Below are positions 16,583 through 25,988 of a stretch of DNA of 64,000 nucleotides, piece by piece. This DNA is from Bacillus sp. V5-8f (GTDB lineage: Bacteria > Bacillota > Bacilli > Bacillales > DSM-1321): positions 124,001-188,000 of the forward strand of contig NZ_PGUW01000007.1 in NCBI RefSeq assembly GCF_002863565.1, written 5' to 3'. The notes beneath the pieces were generated by a model. That model searched no databases and was not told the origin of the DNA. It was given only the letters and a program-made list of their open reading frames with translations. Position numbers and translations under genes: made by a program. Every line of letters starts with the position of its first letter. Within the stretch, counting starts at the first letter, position 1.

Positions 16583-17848
16583 ATGAAAATGGCTGCTTTA
16601 AAAGTTGCTTTATTGGGTTTGGGGACAGTGGGGCTCGGTGTGTTTGAATCCATAACCCAGCGAAAGGAACAGATCGAGGGTTTAATAGGAAGAAAAATTG
16701 AAATATCAGGAGTCCTCATCAGAAATGAAGCAAAAGCGAGGGCATTGAATGAAGGAGTTTTTATTTCCAAGGACTTTCAAGAGGTCATTACCCAAAGAAA
16801 GCCGGAAGTTGTGATTGAGGCAATCGGCGGGATTGAACCAGCCCGGACATATATCGAATATTCATTACGAAACGGCTGCCATGTAGTTTCGGCTAATAAA
16901 GACTGTATTGCCAAGCATGGCAGAGACCTTCAAAGAATTGCAAGGGAAAATGGGGTTCGCTTTGTGTATGAAGCAAGCGTAGCGGGTGGAATTCCTGTTT
17001 TAAGAACGTTGCGGGAATTATTGGCGGTCAATAAAGTAGAACGGATTGAAGCCATTTTAAACGGTACATCGAACTTCATTTTAAGCATGATGAGAACGGA
17101 AGGAGCGTCGTTTTCTGAAGCGCTTGCTCTTGCGCAGCAAAAGGGTTATGCAGAGCAGGACCCAACAAATGATATTGAGGGCTTTGACGCCTTTTACAAA
17201 GCAATGATTTTGAGCGAATGGATCTATGGTGAACAGCCTGATTGGGACGAGGTACAGATAAAAGGAATATCAAGCGTTACCATCGATGAAATCCAGGCTG
17301 CGGAAAAAATAGGCTTACGGGTAAAGCACTTGGTATCCATAGATGAAAGCCTTCATGTAGAAATTAGCCCCAAGTTTGTCGATGCGGATCACCCACTCTC
17401 TAGTGTGGAAAACGTCAATAATGCTGTATTGATTAAAACAGATTTATTGGGGGATTTGACCCTGATTGGTGCAGGTGCGGGAGCAAAGCCTACAGCCAGC
17501 GCGATTGTGGAGGATTTAATATCCCTCTACTTGACACAAGATCATCCACATCTTAAAAGCCCGAAGAGAACTCAAAACAATATTGGTGAAGCAGACCCGG
17601 CCCTTGTCAAAGAGCAAACCTCGTTATTATTCTATCAAAATCTTTCTTTCAGGGAGTTTACTGAAATAATGAGTGACTTGGAAAGTTCAGGGACTGTCCT
17701 TACATACAAAGAAGATGGGAACCTGGCGTTGTCTGCCGTGTTATTTACCGGGAAACTTGAAGGTCATGCTCATCCCAAATTAAAAAGCGTGTATTCAGCA
17801 AAAGTAAGCAGTGCTATTTCGTCAGCAAAAAAAGCGATTGGTGTATAA
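16583..17848 (+). CDS. hom: Homoserine dehydrogenase
   Basis: A 421-residue homoserine dehydrogenase, reducing aspartate semialdehyde to homoserine. It shows the NAD(P) loop LLGLGTVGLGV, VSANKDCIAKHG (catalytic Lys), NGTSNFILS and GYAEQDPTNDIEGFDA. ATG 16583 after AGGAGAGGAG is chosen because the frame upstream runs through the riboswitch. The C-terminal ~75 residues are short and diverged compared with the usual ACT domain, so threonine feedback may be weak (inference). Control by a SAM riboswitch indicates dedication to the methionine branch; no thr genes follow. Confidence 0.92.
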   Translation: MKMAALKVALLGLGTVGLGVFESITQRKEQIEGLIGRKIEISGVLIRNEAKARALNEGVFISKDFQEVITQRKPEVVIEAIGGIEPARTYIEYSLRNGCHVVSANKDCIAKHGRDLQRIARENGVRFVYEASVAGGIPVLRTLRELLAVNKVERIEAILNGTSNFILSMMRTEGASFSEALALAQQKGYAEQDPTNDIEGFDAFYKAMILSEWIYGEQPDWDEVQIKGISSVTIDEIQAAEKIGLRVKHLVSIDESLHVEISPKFVDADHPLSSVENVNNAVLIKTDLLGDLTLIGAGAGAKPTASAIVEDLISLYLTQDHPHLKSPKRTQNNIGEADPALVKEQTSLLFYQNLSFREFTEIMSDLESSGTVLTYKEDGNLALSAVLFTGKLEGHAHPKLKSVYSAKVSSAISSAKKAIGV

Positions 17849-17948
17849 TCTGGATAAACAGTGTGAATCATTGCCAAAATAATAAATCTATTTTTACATT
17901 GACAATTACTTGGCTACCTGCAATAATATGATTAATTAAATACTGGTA

Positions 17949-18042
17949 CCTTTAAAGTCAGTCCTGTGAGGCTGACAAGGACAGCGAGGATTATATGGTT
18001 AGGCATGTGCTTTTTTATATGCCCGGATATTGCCATATATAA
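17949..18042 (+). promoter_or_regulatory. PyrR-type RNA-binding hairpin and antiterminator in codB leader
   Basis: The leader has a hairpin with outer stem CCTT/AAGG (17949-17952, 17977-17980) and inner stem GTCAG/CTGAC (17957-17961, 17972-17976) enclosing TCCTGTGAGG. It closely resembles the PyrR binding loop of Bacillus pyr operons. TTATATGG (17991-17998) can pair with CCATATATAA around 18033-18042 as an antiterminator. UMP-bound PyrR would stabilise the first hairpin and favour termination at 18046-18080. Confidence 0.8.
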
Positions 18043-18045
18043 AGC

Positions 18046-18080
18046 GGGCTTCTTGTCAGAATAGGCAAGGAGCCCTTTTT
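18046..18080 (+). terminator. Attenuator terminator before codB
   Basis: GGGCTTCTTGTC (18046-18057) pairs with GGCAAGGAGCCC (18064-18075), 12 pairs including two G-U, followed by five T residues. It lies between the PyrR-type hairpin and the codB ribosome site, so it acts as a regulated leader terminator. Confidence 0.9.
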
Positions 18081-18155
18081 ATATGTTCTCCAAAACCACT
18101 ATCGAAGCTCTTTTCGGTACCAGATTACAATTTTGTATTAACAGGAGGAATTGGT

Positions 18156-19436
18156 ATGGAAAAGAAACAGGTTGTAGATTTAGATTTTTCTCTGCAGGCA
18201 GTCCCCGCATCCCATAGAAATGGTTTCTGGAGAATGCTGGTGGTCATGCTTGGGTTTACATTCTTCTCCGCAAGTATGTTATCCGGAGGGACGCTTGGAT
18301 TGGGTTTAACAATGCCTGAATTTATTATGATTGTGTTAGCAGGCAATCTGATTCTAGGTGCTTATACGGGAGCACTCGCATATATCGCATCTAAAACAGG
18401 ATTATCGACTCATTTATTGACGCGTTATGCTTTTGGGGAAAAGGGCTCTTATCTTTCATCCTTCCTGCTTAGTGCAACACAGATTGGATGGTTTGGCGTC
18501 GGGGTTGCAATGTTTGCAATTCCGGTCCAGAAAGTAACTGGAATTGATACTACTGTACTAGTGCTTATAGCTGGTCTGATGATGACTGGAACTGCGTTTT
18601 TTGGGATGAAGGCTCTGGCGATTCTAAGCTTCATTGCCGTGCCCGCTATTGTTGCGTTAGGTGGATTATCAGCGTTAAAAGCAATTGATACGGTTGGCGG
18701 TTTTCAAGCGTTAATGCAGCACCAGCCCACTGAAACAATCAGCCTGGCTGCCGCTTTGACCATCTGCGTAGGCTCGTTCATCAGCGGAGGTACATTGACC
18801 CCTGACTTCACCAGATTTGCTAACACGAAGAAAACAAGCGTTTGCACGACTGTCATCGCGTTTTTTATCGGAAACTCTCTAATGTTTGCTTTTGGTGCGA
18901 TTGGAGCAATTGCAACAGGAAAATCAGATATTTCTGAAGTGATGTTTTTACAAGGCTTGATCATTCCGGCTATTATTGTTTTAGGTTTAAATATTTGGAC
19001 AACCAATGATAACTCTATTTATGCTTCAGGGCTTGGAATCTCAAATATAACGAAAATCAAAAAAAGCAAGGTAGTTATTTTCAATGGTATCCTTGGTACA
19101 GTGTTGGCTATGTGGCTTTATGACAATTTTGTAGGATTTTTAACTTTGCTAGGTTCAACGCTGCCGCCAATTGGAGCGATTATTATAGCAGATTTTTTTA
19201 TCCTGAATAGGGGGAAATATAAAGAATTTGACAAAATGAAATTTAAAGCTGTGAATTGGACAGCCATAGCATCATGGGCAATCGGAGCCGCCCTGGGTAA
19301 ATTTGCTCCGGGAATACCGCCATTGAATGCGTTGATTGGAACTGCCGTTGTATATGTAGTACTAACGCTTATTGTGAAAAAATTGTCGGCAGCAAGTGCA
19401 ACTACTATTGAAATGAAAAAGGTGAGCAAAGCGTGA
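18156..19436 (+). CDS. codB: Cytosine permease (NCS1 family)
   Basis: A 426-residue NCS1-family permease with about 12 predicted helices; it imports cytosine for salvage. Typical features are [29 protein letters not shown] and [14 protein letters not shown] 18156 with AGGAGG is used; the frame extends upstream only through the leader terminator. The gene overlaps codA by four bases (GTGA), so transport and deamination are coupled. The preceding PyrR-type attenuator implies repression when uridine nucleotides are plentiful. Confidence 0.92.
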   Translation: MEKKQVVDLDFSLQAVPASHRNGFWRMLVVMLGFTFFSASMLSGGTLGLGLTMPEFIMIVLAGNLILGAYTGALAYIASKTGLSTHLLTRYAFGEKGSYLSSFLLSATQIGWFGVGVAMFAIPVQKVTGIDTTVLVLIAGLMMTGTAFFGMKALAILSFIAVPAIVALGGLSALKAIDTVGGFQALMQHQPTETISLAAALTICVGSFISGGTLTPDFTRFANTKKTSVCTTVIAFFIGNSLMFAFGAIGAIATGKSDISEVMFLQGLIIPAIIVLGLNIWTTNDNSIYASGLGISNITKIKKSKVVIFNGILGTVLAMWLYDNFVGFLTLLGSTLPPIGAIIIADFFILNRGKYKEFDKMKFKAVNWTAIASWAIGAALGKFAPGIPPLNALIGTAVVYVVLTLIVKKLSAASATTIEMKKVSKA

Positions 19437-20701
19437 TAATTAAAAATGCAAAGCTTCGAAATAAGGAAGGCCTATGGAAAATCCTTGTACACGAAGGTGA
19501 AATTCAAAAGGTAGCACAGACTATGGAGATCAGTGAGGGCCAGGAGATCATTGATGTGGAGGGAAAACTGGTTCTCCCTCCTTTTATAGAACCGCATATT
19601 CACCTGGATTCTGTATTAACGGCAGGGGAGCCGAACTGGAACGAAAGCGGCACACTGTTCGAAGGGATTCAAAGATGGTCTGAGCGAAAGCCATTACTAA
19701 CGGAAGAAGATGTAAAAGCCAGGGCAAAAAAAGCGTTAAAATGGCAAATTGCCCAGGGAATACAGCATGTGCGCACACATGTTGATGTGACAGACCCAAG
19801 CCTGACTGCATTAAAAGCGTTGCTTGAAGTAAAAGAAGAAATGTCGCGCTATGTAGATTTGCAGCTCGTTGCTTTTCCACAGGATGGCATACTTTCCTTT
19901 CCGAACGGTAAGGAACTGGTAGAAGAGGGACTGAAAATGGGGGCGGATGTTGTAGGAGGCATACCGCACTATGAATTCACAAGAGAGTATGGAGTAGAAT
20001 CGTTAAAGGCGGTTTTTGCCCTCGCGGAAAAGTATGATCGTCTTGTAGATATTCATTGTGACGAAATCGATGATGAACAATCCCGTTTTGTTGAAGTAGT
20101 GGCAGCTGAAGCATATCGCCTTGGCATTGGAGAGCGTGTCACTGCAAGCCACACAACGGCAATGGCGTCCTATAATGATGCATACACATCCAAGCTGTTC
20201 CGTTTACTAAAGCTATCAAAGATCAACTTCGTAGCCAATCCATTGGTGAACATCCATCTTCAAGGCCGTTTTGACACCTACCCGAAACGCCGAGGAGTTA
20301 CGCGGGTCAAAGAACTGCAGGAAGCAGGCCTGAATGTATGCTTTGGACATGATGACATTTTCGATCCTTGGTATCCGCTTGGCACCGGGAATATGCTGCA
20401 GGTGCTGCATATGGGAATCCATGTAACGCAGTTAATGGGTTACGAGCAAATTAATAATTCTATCGATCTTATTACGGAGAACAGTGCAAGAACATTAGCC
20501 ATTACTGATATCTACGGAATTGAAGAGGGGAAACCGGCAAACTTTATCGTGTTGGATGCAGACAACGAATACGAAGCCATCCGTAAACAGGCTTCCGTAC
20601 TCTACTCTATACGGAATGGCCAAGTAATTGCCAAAACAAAGCCGAGTGAAACAACTGTGAATCTTGGAGAGTCAACAGAACGAGTCACATTTGATAAATA
20701 A
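19433..20701 (+). CDS. codA: Cytosine deaminase
   Basis: A 422-residue amidohydrolase that hydrolyses cytosine to uracil and ammonia. Metal-binding and catalytic motifs occur in order: PHIHLD near residue 56, [29 protein letters not shown] and [11 protein letters not shown], matching E. coli CodA. The GTG start overlaps the codB stop. A terminator follows directly, so codBA is a two-gene operon. Confidence 0.93.
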   Translation: MIIKNAKLRNKEGLWKILVHEGEIQKVAQTMEISEGQEIIDVEGKLVLPPFIEPHIHLDSVLTAGEPNWNESGTLFEGIQRWSERKPLLTEEDVKARAKKALKWQIAQGIQHVRTHVDVTDPSLTALKALLEVKEEMSRYVDLQLVAFPQDGILSFPNGKELVEEGLKMGADVVGGIPHYEFTREYGVESLKAVFALAEKYDRLVDIHCDEIDDEQSRFVEVVAAEAYRLGIGERVTASHTTAMASYNDAYTSKLFRLLKLSKINFVANPLVNIHLQGRFDTYPKRRGVTRVKELQEAGLNVCFGHDDIFDPWYPLGTGNMLQVLHMGIHVTQLMGYEQINNSIDLITENSARTLAITDIYGIEEGKPANFIVLDADNEYEAIRKQASVLYSIRNGQVIAKTKPSETTVNLGESTERVTFDK

Positions 20702-20712
20702 GAAAAGAGATG

Positions 20713-20744
20713 GCATGAACTCGTTAATGGTTCATGCTTTTTTT
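20713..20744 (+). terminator. Intrinsic terminator of codBA
   Basis: GCATGAAC (20713-20720) / GTTCATGC (20730-20737) stem with a nine-base loop and seven T residues, 12 bases after the codA stop. Confidence 0.9.
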
Positions 20745-20927
20745 ATGGGTAAAAACCAGCGCTAGATTCACAGCAGCCGATTCCGCTAATTTATACCGGC
20801 AAGACATTTGAATTGTGGACAAAACCTTGTAGCTACAAATGAATGCTCTCCTGTCGTTATAAAGTCGTAACACAAATCCTTATCTGGGAATATTTTAAAA
20901 ATGTAATGATTCAGAGGAGGTATTTTA

Positions 20928-21239
20928 ATGCAACAAAATGTTGAACAGAACTTTGATTATCTTCAACGGGATGTACAGGATTTTCATAAAAAATGCAAAA
21001 TACATTTATATCAAATGGTTCAGATTGAATTAAAAGATGGCTCTGTATATCAAGGCTTGCTTCACAGCTATGACAAGGACAAAATGTATCTGATCATGCC
21101 TAGTTCGAACCAGTCTAATGTGTCGATGCAGACTCATGATCAAAGCCGCCAATTTCCCTTCTTTGGACCATTCGGCTTATTCGGTTTTCCATTCGGTGGA
21201 ATTTACAGATTTGGACCATTTTTTCCATTTTTTATATAA
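20928..21239 (+). CDS. Small protein with Sm-like beta segment and aromatic/Gly-rich tail
   Basis: A 103-residue protein behind a strong GAGGAGG site. Residues about 25-60 (LYQMVQIELKDGSVYQGLLH, then YDKDKMYLIMP) read like the first strands of an Sm/LSm-type barrel, where a ligand sits under the GxxYxGxL turn. The last ~35 residues are Phe/Gly/Pro-rich (FGPFGLFGFPFGG). No signal peptide. I do not recognise a named family; similar Phe/Gly tails occur in spore-coat proteins. It stands alone between two terminators. Confidence 0.75.
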   Translation: MQQNVEQNFDYLQRDVQDFHKKCKIHLYQMVQIELKDGSVYQGLLHSYDKDKMYLIMPSSNQSNVSMQTHDQSRQFPFFGPFGLFGFPFGGIYRFGPFFPFFI

Positions 21240-21250
21240 CTACACTAAAT

Positions 21251-21284
21251 AGGCTTGCAGTTTATCTTTCTCTGCAGGCCTTTT
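21251..21284 (+). terminator. Intrinsic terminator of the small Sm-like gene
   Basis: AGGCTTGCAG (21251-21260) / CTGCAGGCCT (21272-21281) stem with one G-U pair and a T tail, just after the stop codon and before the convergent methyltransferase end. Confidence 0.85.
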
Positions 21285-21298
21285 CAACGTCTTAACTG

Positions 21299-22018
21299 TT
21301 ATTTGGTGCATGAATATATTCTGTAATCCAAAAATCCTTGATACATAGTCATAATATAGAAATGCTGTTGGAACACCGTGTAAAGCTCCGGGGCTATATT
21401 GTTGGAGTACACAAATTCAGGAACTTCATTATTTTGGTGCATGGCTTGGGCTGGGCTGCGCGTTTTTATGTTCGTAAAGCCGGTTTGTTCAAACAAAGAT
21501 ATCCAATCCTTTTCCATATGAAGAGAGTCAATTCCGTAAAAACGTTTTATTTCATCCTCGTTAGCTGGATTGAGCCGATAATTTATAGTAAGTTCATTTG
21601 CAATAAACCTTCCATTCCTCTTTAATAATCGAAATATCTCTTTAAGGGACTTAGGCTTGTTTATAAAAGAAAGAACTGATTCGGAAATAATGAAATCAAA
21701 GGTATTGCTCTTCATCGGAAATTCCTCTATTGACCCGTGAATAATTTGCACCGGTAATTGATATTTAGCCATTCTGTTTTTGGCTTTTGCTATCATTGTT
21801 GGATTGTTATCCAAGCCTATTACTTTTGCTCCGTATTGGGCAGCCAGATACGCTGCTGTTTGTCCAGTACCACATCCTACATCCAAAATGTAAGAAGTTT
21901 GATCGATGTTTTCAGTCTTGAAAATTTCTTTTGTTAGAGTAAGACCGCCAGGATGTGCACCACTAACGCCAAATTTAGACAATGCATCTAGATATATTGA
22001 AGCTCTGATAAGAACCAC
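21299..22018 (-). CDS. Class I SAM-dependent methyltransferase
   Basis: A 239-residue Rossmann methyltransferase. Motif I is ILDVGCGTGQTAAYLA (about residues 43-58), motif II VIGLDNN, then FDFIISESVLSF and the post-motif LKRNGRFIANE. This matches the UbiE/Methyltransf_11 type; the acceptor is unknown. The frame opens with GTG 22018, which has no good ribosome site, so the N-terminus is uncertain. Single gene, convergent with the small Sm-like gene. Confidence 0.85.
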   Translation of the reverse strand: MVLIRASIYLDALSKFGVSGAHPGGLTLTKEIFKTENIDQTSYILDVGCGTGQTAAYLAAQYGAKVIGLDNNPTMIAKAKNRMAKYQLPVQIIHGSIEEFPMKSNTFDFIISESVLSFINKPKSLKEIFRLLKRNGRFIANELTINYRLNPANEDEIKRFYGIDSLHMEKDWISLFEQTGFTNIKTRSPAQAMHQNNEVPEFVYSNNIAPELYTVFQQHFYIMTMYQGFLDYRIYSCTK

Positions 22019-22490
22019 CTACTTCGTTCATGCTTTTGTATAATATGACCTTACTAACAGGATGGTTCCATTACAGTACTATGCCCTCAAGCTTAAGAGC
22101 GGACTTGAAGCGAACTCGTATTGTTGAGCTGCAGCGTTCGTCCTTATAACTTTCTACTATTAAACTATAGCGGGGACAAGATATACCTGACAAGATGCGT
22201 ACAATGGATAGCGTAAACAAGTTACATGAAATGGGAAAAAGCTAATTCCAATACAATCAGCTAATCTCAACACGCTATAAAGTTATGAGACAGTGACAAG
22301 GCTTTTATTAGTTAAACAAGCCTTAACGGGAATCTTTCAGCAAGGTGAATTTTTGGTGCTTTTTTACGATTTGTGTGAATGCGGAATTTTTAAGCTAGCA
22401 GGATGTTTGTCCAATCTAGATATTAAAGATTTACATACAATTTACTACATGAGGAACAACATCCCATGAAAATATAAGGAGGCGTTTTAT
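22019..22490. other. 472-base intergenic region without recognised gene
   Basis: No frame shows a plausible protein. The only structure I see is a weak AAGGCTT/AAGCCTT hairpin (22298-22324). CATACAATT at 22434-22442 resembles a sporulation sigma-E minus-10 element upstream of the YjcZ-like gene, but no matching minus-35 is correctly spaced. Confidence 0.4.
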
Positions 22491-22634
22491 ATGTTTTGGT
22501 GTGGCTGCGGACCCCGGTATACAGCACCTGTTGAAGAAGCTCCAGTAGCTCCTGCGACTGGATTCAGTTTTGCATTCATTCTTGTATTGTTTATCTTATT
22601 AGTAATCATTGGTTGTGTTTGCTATACTTTTTAG
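22491..22634 (+). CDS. YjcZ-family small sporulation-type membrane protein
   Basis: A 47-residue protein behind AAGGAGG. The N-terminal half is Cys/Gly/Pro/Ala-rich (MFWCGCGPRY) and the C-terminal half is one membrane helix, FAFILVLFILLVIIGC. YjcZ-family peptides in Bacillus have this layout: a short polar head followed by a GF.FxFILVLFILLVIIG helix. Family members are expressed during sporulation; the function is unknown. Confidence 0.75.
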   Translation: MFWCGCGPRYTAPVEEAPVAPATGFSFAFILVLFILLVIIGCVCYTF

Positions 22635-22888
22635 TTCGCTAAAAATCCAGGCTAATCCCAAGGAAATGTCCTGATGGCTTATCGGAAATCTATCGAAACG
22701 GATTTGCTTTAATTGTGGGATGTGTCGTTGGTTTTAGATGAAGGTCTAAGGAATTATTGATCATTCTTTGGAAGCTTACAATTTAAAAGAAAACAGGTGT
22801 ATTATAAAATGTGTACTTTAGTTTTAAATGTAAACAATCTTGGCTAGGGATAAATATGTTATATAAATAAAAATAGGAGAGATGTTGG

Positions 22889-23188
22889 ATGTTTCCGAGA
22901 AACAGAAATCCCATGGCCATATTTCCAACTGCACAAAGAAAAAGGCTGATGTTGTCTTCCGATAGAAAACCAACGCTATCGTTGTTTCCGGTCAGACGGC
23001 AACAACGTCCCAACCCAAAGCCAAGTAAATCTCCCGTACAGGGCATTCTTTCCAGATTTCATTCACCCGAGGGCACATGGGACTTTGGAAAAATGTTTAA
23101 CACCGCTCAGAAGCTAAAGGGGTACTACGACCAGTTCAGTCCTATGCTTAGCATCTTCCTGAAAAGCAAAGGCGGAAGCGGCGGCTAG
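22889..23188 (+). CDS. YppG-like protein, probable spore-associated
   Basis: A 99-residue basic protein. The first ~60 residues are low-complexity and Arg/Pro/Ser-rich. The end, TWDFGKMFNTAQKLKGYYDQ followed by FSPMLSIF, resembles the C-terminal block of YppG/YqfQ-type Bacillus proteins, where a DFDKMxxTxxQ...SPxxK segment is conserved. AGGAGA lies eight bases before ATG 22889. A role in the spore coat is likely for the family but is not shown here. Confidence 0.6.
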   Translation: MFPRNRNPMAIFPTAQRKRLMLSSDRKPTLSLFPVRRQQRPNPKPSKSPVQGILSRFHSPEGTWDFGKMFNTAQKLKGYYDQFSPMLSIFLKSKGGSGG

Positions 23189-23465
23189 TTTTTTCCACAA
23201 AGAGAGTTCATGTTTTTTTTAGTAAGTTTAAGGAAATAAAACTATAAAAATAGATTAATGAATTTAGGTCCGTTGAGAAGTCCTGCTCGGTTTGAAAAGA
23301 ACAAGGTACAGTGTTCATTTGTCATACCGTTTCTAGGAAAAATCCCAAAAGGAGCATTTGAAAATTTTTCAATATCTCCTATGTGTGCATTCGCATTCTT
23401 GGTAAATAAGTCACTAAACCGCCTAAGGCCCAACATTAAAGACTTCAGTTCTGTGGCGAAAACCT

Positions 23466-23494
23466 AAAAAACCGCCTGGTCATGCCAGGCGGTT
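23466..23494 (-). terminator. Intrinsic terminator of metI-metC
   Basis: AACCGCCTGG / CCAGGCGGTT stem (23470-23479, 23485-23494) with a T run on the minus strand, eight bases after the metC stop. The rest of the gap 23189-23465 shows no supported gene. Confidence 0.9.
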
Positions 23495-23501
23495 CCTACA
23501 C

Positions 23502-24677
23502 TTATACCCCTGCTTCAACCCTGCTTTTTTCGAGGGCCGCAGCAAAGTCTTTAATAATATCATCCGGATTTTCTAAGCCGGCAGACAGGCGTAGTAATCC
23601 GCCTGTAATGCCTCGCTTTTCCCTCTCTGCTTCTGGCATTGAGGCATGGGACATTTTAGCCGGGTAAGATAAAATGGATTCAACTGCTCCAAGGCTAACT
23701 GCAAAGACAGGCAACTGAACATTAGATACAAATGAATTTAGGACACTTTCGTTTTCAAGCTCAAAGGAAAGGACAGCTCCTGGCCCTTTTGCTTGATCAT
23801 TCTGAAGGCTATATCCTGGATGGTCTGGAAGTCCTGGATAATACACTGCTTTCACAAGCGGGTGAGTTTTCAGGAATTCAGCGATCTTTTCGGCAGCTTT
23901 CATGGAATGTTCCATTCTAACGTGCAGGGTTTTCAGCCCACGCATTACCAGCCATGCATCTTGCACACCTAGCACGGCACCAAAGGAATTCTGCAAGAAG
24001 TAAAGCCGGTCGGCAAGCTCCGGATCTTTAACAACAGCAAGGCCGGCGACAACGTCACTATGCCCGGACAAGAATTTTGTCGCACTATGAAGGACAATAT
24101 CGGCACCCAAATTTAACGGCTTTTGCAGGGCCGGAGTAAGGAAGGTATTGTCCACGTAGGTGATAGCTCCAATTTCTTTTGCAATCGCACAAACTGCCCT
24201 AATATCCGTGACCTTCAACAGCGGGTTGGAAGGAGTCTCCATGTAAATCGCTTTTGTATTAGGACGTACCGCTGCACGTACTCTGTCAAGATCTGTCATA
24301 TCAACGAAGGTATGCTCGATTCCAAACCTGTTCAGGACACTTGTGACCATCCGGAAGGTTCCGCCGTACACATCCTCTGTTACGATAACATGGTCCCCGG
24401 AAGAGAGAAGCAGGAAAGCAGTAGAGATCGCTGCCATTCCGGAAGCGAAGGCAAAGCCCCTCGTACCTTCTTCCAACTCGGCGATGATGTCCTCGAGCGC
24501 TTCCCGGGTCGGGTTGGCGCTGCGGCTGTAATCATATTTGCCAAATTGTTCAGGATTGGCCTGATGGAACGTGGAAGCGTGTTGAATTGGTACACTTACA
24601 GCCCCTGTTTCCCTGTCGAATTTATGTCGGTTATGCAATAGACGCGTTTCAAATGAAAACTCTTTACTCTCACTCAT
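23502..24677 (-). CDS. metC: Cystathionine beta-lyase
   Basis: A 391-residue Cys/Met-metabolism PLP enzyme. Visible features are YDYSRSANPTREALE, FASGMAAIS, DNTFLTPALQ and the PLP-lysine motif HSATKFLSGHSD. In Bacillus the second gene of the S-box metIC pair splits cystathionine to homocysteine, pyruvate and ammonia. Its ATG overlaps the metI stop by four bases, so translation is coupled. The family also contains gamma-synthases and gamma-lyases; order and similarity favour MetC. Confidence 0.88.
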   Translation of the reverse strand: MSESKEFSFETRLLHNRHKFDRETGAVSVPIQHASTFHQANPEQFGKYDYSRSANPTREALEDIIAELEEGTRGFAFASGMAAISTAFLLLSSGDHVIVTEDVYGGTFRMVTSVLNRFGIEHTFVDMTDLDRVRAAVRPNTKAIYMETPSNPLLKVTDIRAVCAIAKEIGAITYVDNTFLTPALQKPLNLGADIVLHSATKFLSGHSDVVAGLAVVKDPELADRLYFLQNSFGAVLGVQDAWLVMRGLKTLHVRMEHSMKAAEKIAEFLKTHPLVKAVYYPGLPDHPGYSLQNDQAKGPGAVLSFELENESVLNSFVSNVQLPVFAVSLGAVESILSYPAKMSHASMPEAEREKRGITGGLLRLSAGLENPDDIIKDFAAALEKSRVEAGV

Positions 24678-25786
24678 ACTCTGGCCTCCTTGTTAACGGC
24701 TGCAAATGCCTGTTCTAAATCCTTGATTAGATCCCTGCTGTCTTCAATGCCAACGGAGAAGCGTAAAAGGCGGTTGCAAACACCATTCGCTGTCCTGATT
24801 TCTTCAGGAATATCCATATGGGTCTGAGTTGCAGGATATGTGATAAAGCTTTCGGTCCCTCCGAGGCTTTCTGCAAAGGTAATCAATGACAGCTGCTGTA
24901 AAAACGGATTAACCCAGGCTTCCTCTTTTACCCGGAATGAAATCATACCGCCATGTCCAGGGTAAAGGACATCGGATACAGCTTCATGGTTCCCGAGGTA
25001 TTCCACCAGCTGTTTGGCGTTTTTCTCATGCCTTTCCATACGAAGGGAAAGGGTCTTCATGCCTCTCATTAACAGCCATGAATCAAACGGGCTTAAAACG
25101 GCTCCTGCGCCATTGTGATATAAAAAGAGTGAGTCACATAATTCCTTCCCTTTTGCGACAATCAGCCCGGCAAGGACATCATTATGGCCACCCAAGTATT
25201 TTGTAGCGCTGTGGATTACGATATCCGCTCCAAGCTTTATAGGCTGTTGGAGAACCGGCGTGTAAAAGGTGTTATCTACAATCAAAAGCACGCCGTGTTG
25301 CTTTGCTATTTTTGCCACTGCAGCAATATCGGTCTGCTCCATAAGAGGATTTGTGGGGGTTTCGATGAAAATAGCTTTTGTTTTAGGGGTGATCGCACCT
25401 TCAATTTCTTCTAGATTGCTAGTGTTTACATAATGACAATCCAAGCCCCATTTCTTAAATCCCTGCTCCAATAAACGGTATGTACCTCCATATAAATCCT
25501 TGGAGATTACCCACTCATCGCCTGACTGAAATAAAGAAAGAACGGTAAAAATTGCCGCCATTCCAGAGCTGCACGCAAATCCGCGGTCACCGCCTTCAAG
25601 GTCGGCGATAGCCTGTTCAAGCAGCTCGCGTGTCGGATTGCCCGTCCGTACATAATCATACCCTGATGATTGTCCTATTCCTTCATGGCGATAGGCGGTA
25701 GAGAAGTAGACCGGTGGATTCACTGTTCCTGTTGCTGTTTCGCTCCGGTTTCCGATTTGTGCTAAGAATGTATCAATGTTGTACAT
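24674..25786 (-). CDS. metI: Cystathionine gamma-synthase / O-acylhomoserine sulfhydrylase (MetI)
   Basis: A 370-residue PLP enzyme, first gene of metIC. It has YDYVRTGNPTRELLE, CSSGMAAIF, DNTFYTPVLQ and HSATKYLGGHNDV with the PLP lysine, plus the shortened C-terminal core typical of Bacillus MetI. It condenses cysteine (or sulfide) with an O-acylhomoserine. The SAM-I riboswitch upstream shuts the operon off when SAM is high, and the S-box hom gene supplies homoserine. Confidence 0.9.
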   Translation of the reverse strand: MYNIDTFLAQIGNRSETATGTVNPPVYFSTAYRHEGIGQSSGYDYVRTGNPTRELLEQAIADLEGGDRGFACSSGMAAIFTVLSLFQSGDEWVISKDLYGGTYRLLEQGFKKWGLDCHYVNTSNLEEIEGAITPKTKAIFIETPTNPLMEQTDIAAVAKIAKQHGVLLIVDNTFYTPVLQQPIKLGADIVIHSATKYLGGHNDVLAGLIVAKGKELCDSLFLYHNGAGAVLSPFDSWLLMRGMKTLSLRMERHEKNAKQLVEYLGNHEAVSDVLYPGHGGMISFRVKEEAWVNPFLQQLSLITFAESLGGTESFITYPATQTHMDIPEEIRTANGVCNRLLRFSVGIEDSRDLIKDLEQAFAAVNKEARV

Positions 25787-25818
25787 GGCTCATTGCTCCT
25801 TTTAGATATGGTAAAAAA

Positions 25819-25850
25819 TAAAAAAGCCTTCTTTAAGAAGAAGACTTTTG
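25819..25850 (-). terminator. Riboswitch-controlled terminator before metI
   Basis: On the minus strand AAAAGTCTTCTT pairs with AAGAAGGCTTTT (one G-U), followed by T residues; it lies between the SAM aptamer and the metI start. Confidence 0.88.
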
Positions 25851-25873
25851 AAATTCGCTTACAGCAGTCGTTC

Positions 25874-25988
25874 TTCTTATCTTCCAAGTGCTTCAGACTT
25901 GAGGAATTAGCACCTTTCCAATGTGGCAAAAACATTGAAGGTTGCTGAGGCGTCGTCGGGCCATTCCCTCGACCTCTCTTGATAAGAA
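25874..25988 (-). promoter_or_regulatory. SAM-I (S-box) riboswitch of metI-metC
   Basis: Read on the minus strand, P1 TTCTTATC (25981-25988 arm) pairs with GATAAGAA (25874-25881 arm). Between them are AAGAGAGGTCGAGGGA, GGCCCGACGACGCCTCAGCAACC (positions 25941-25963) and GGTGCTAATTCC, the conserved S-box core. The remaining gap 25989-26274 holds no convincing gene. Confidence 0.95.

Noticed and set aside
18030-18155. N-terminal extension of the codB frame
   Set aside because: It covers the attenuator terminator; ATG 18156 has AGGAGG.
23258-23467. 69-codon plus-strand frame between the YppG-like gene and metC
   Set aside because: There is no ribosome site, it runs into the metC terminator, and no family is recognised; an opposite-strand frame over the same bases is equally open.
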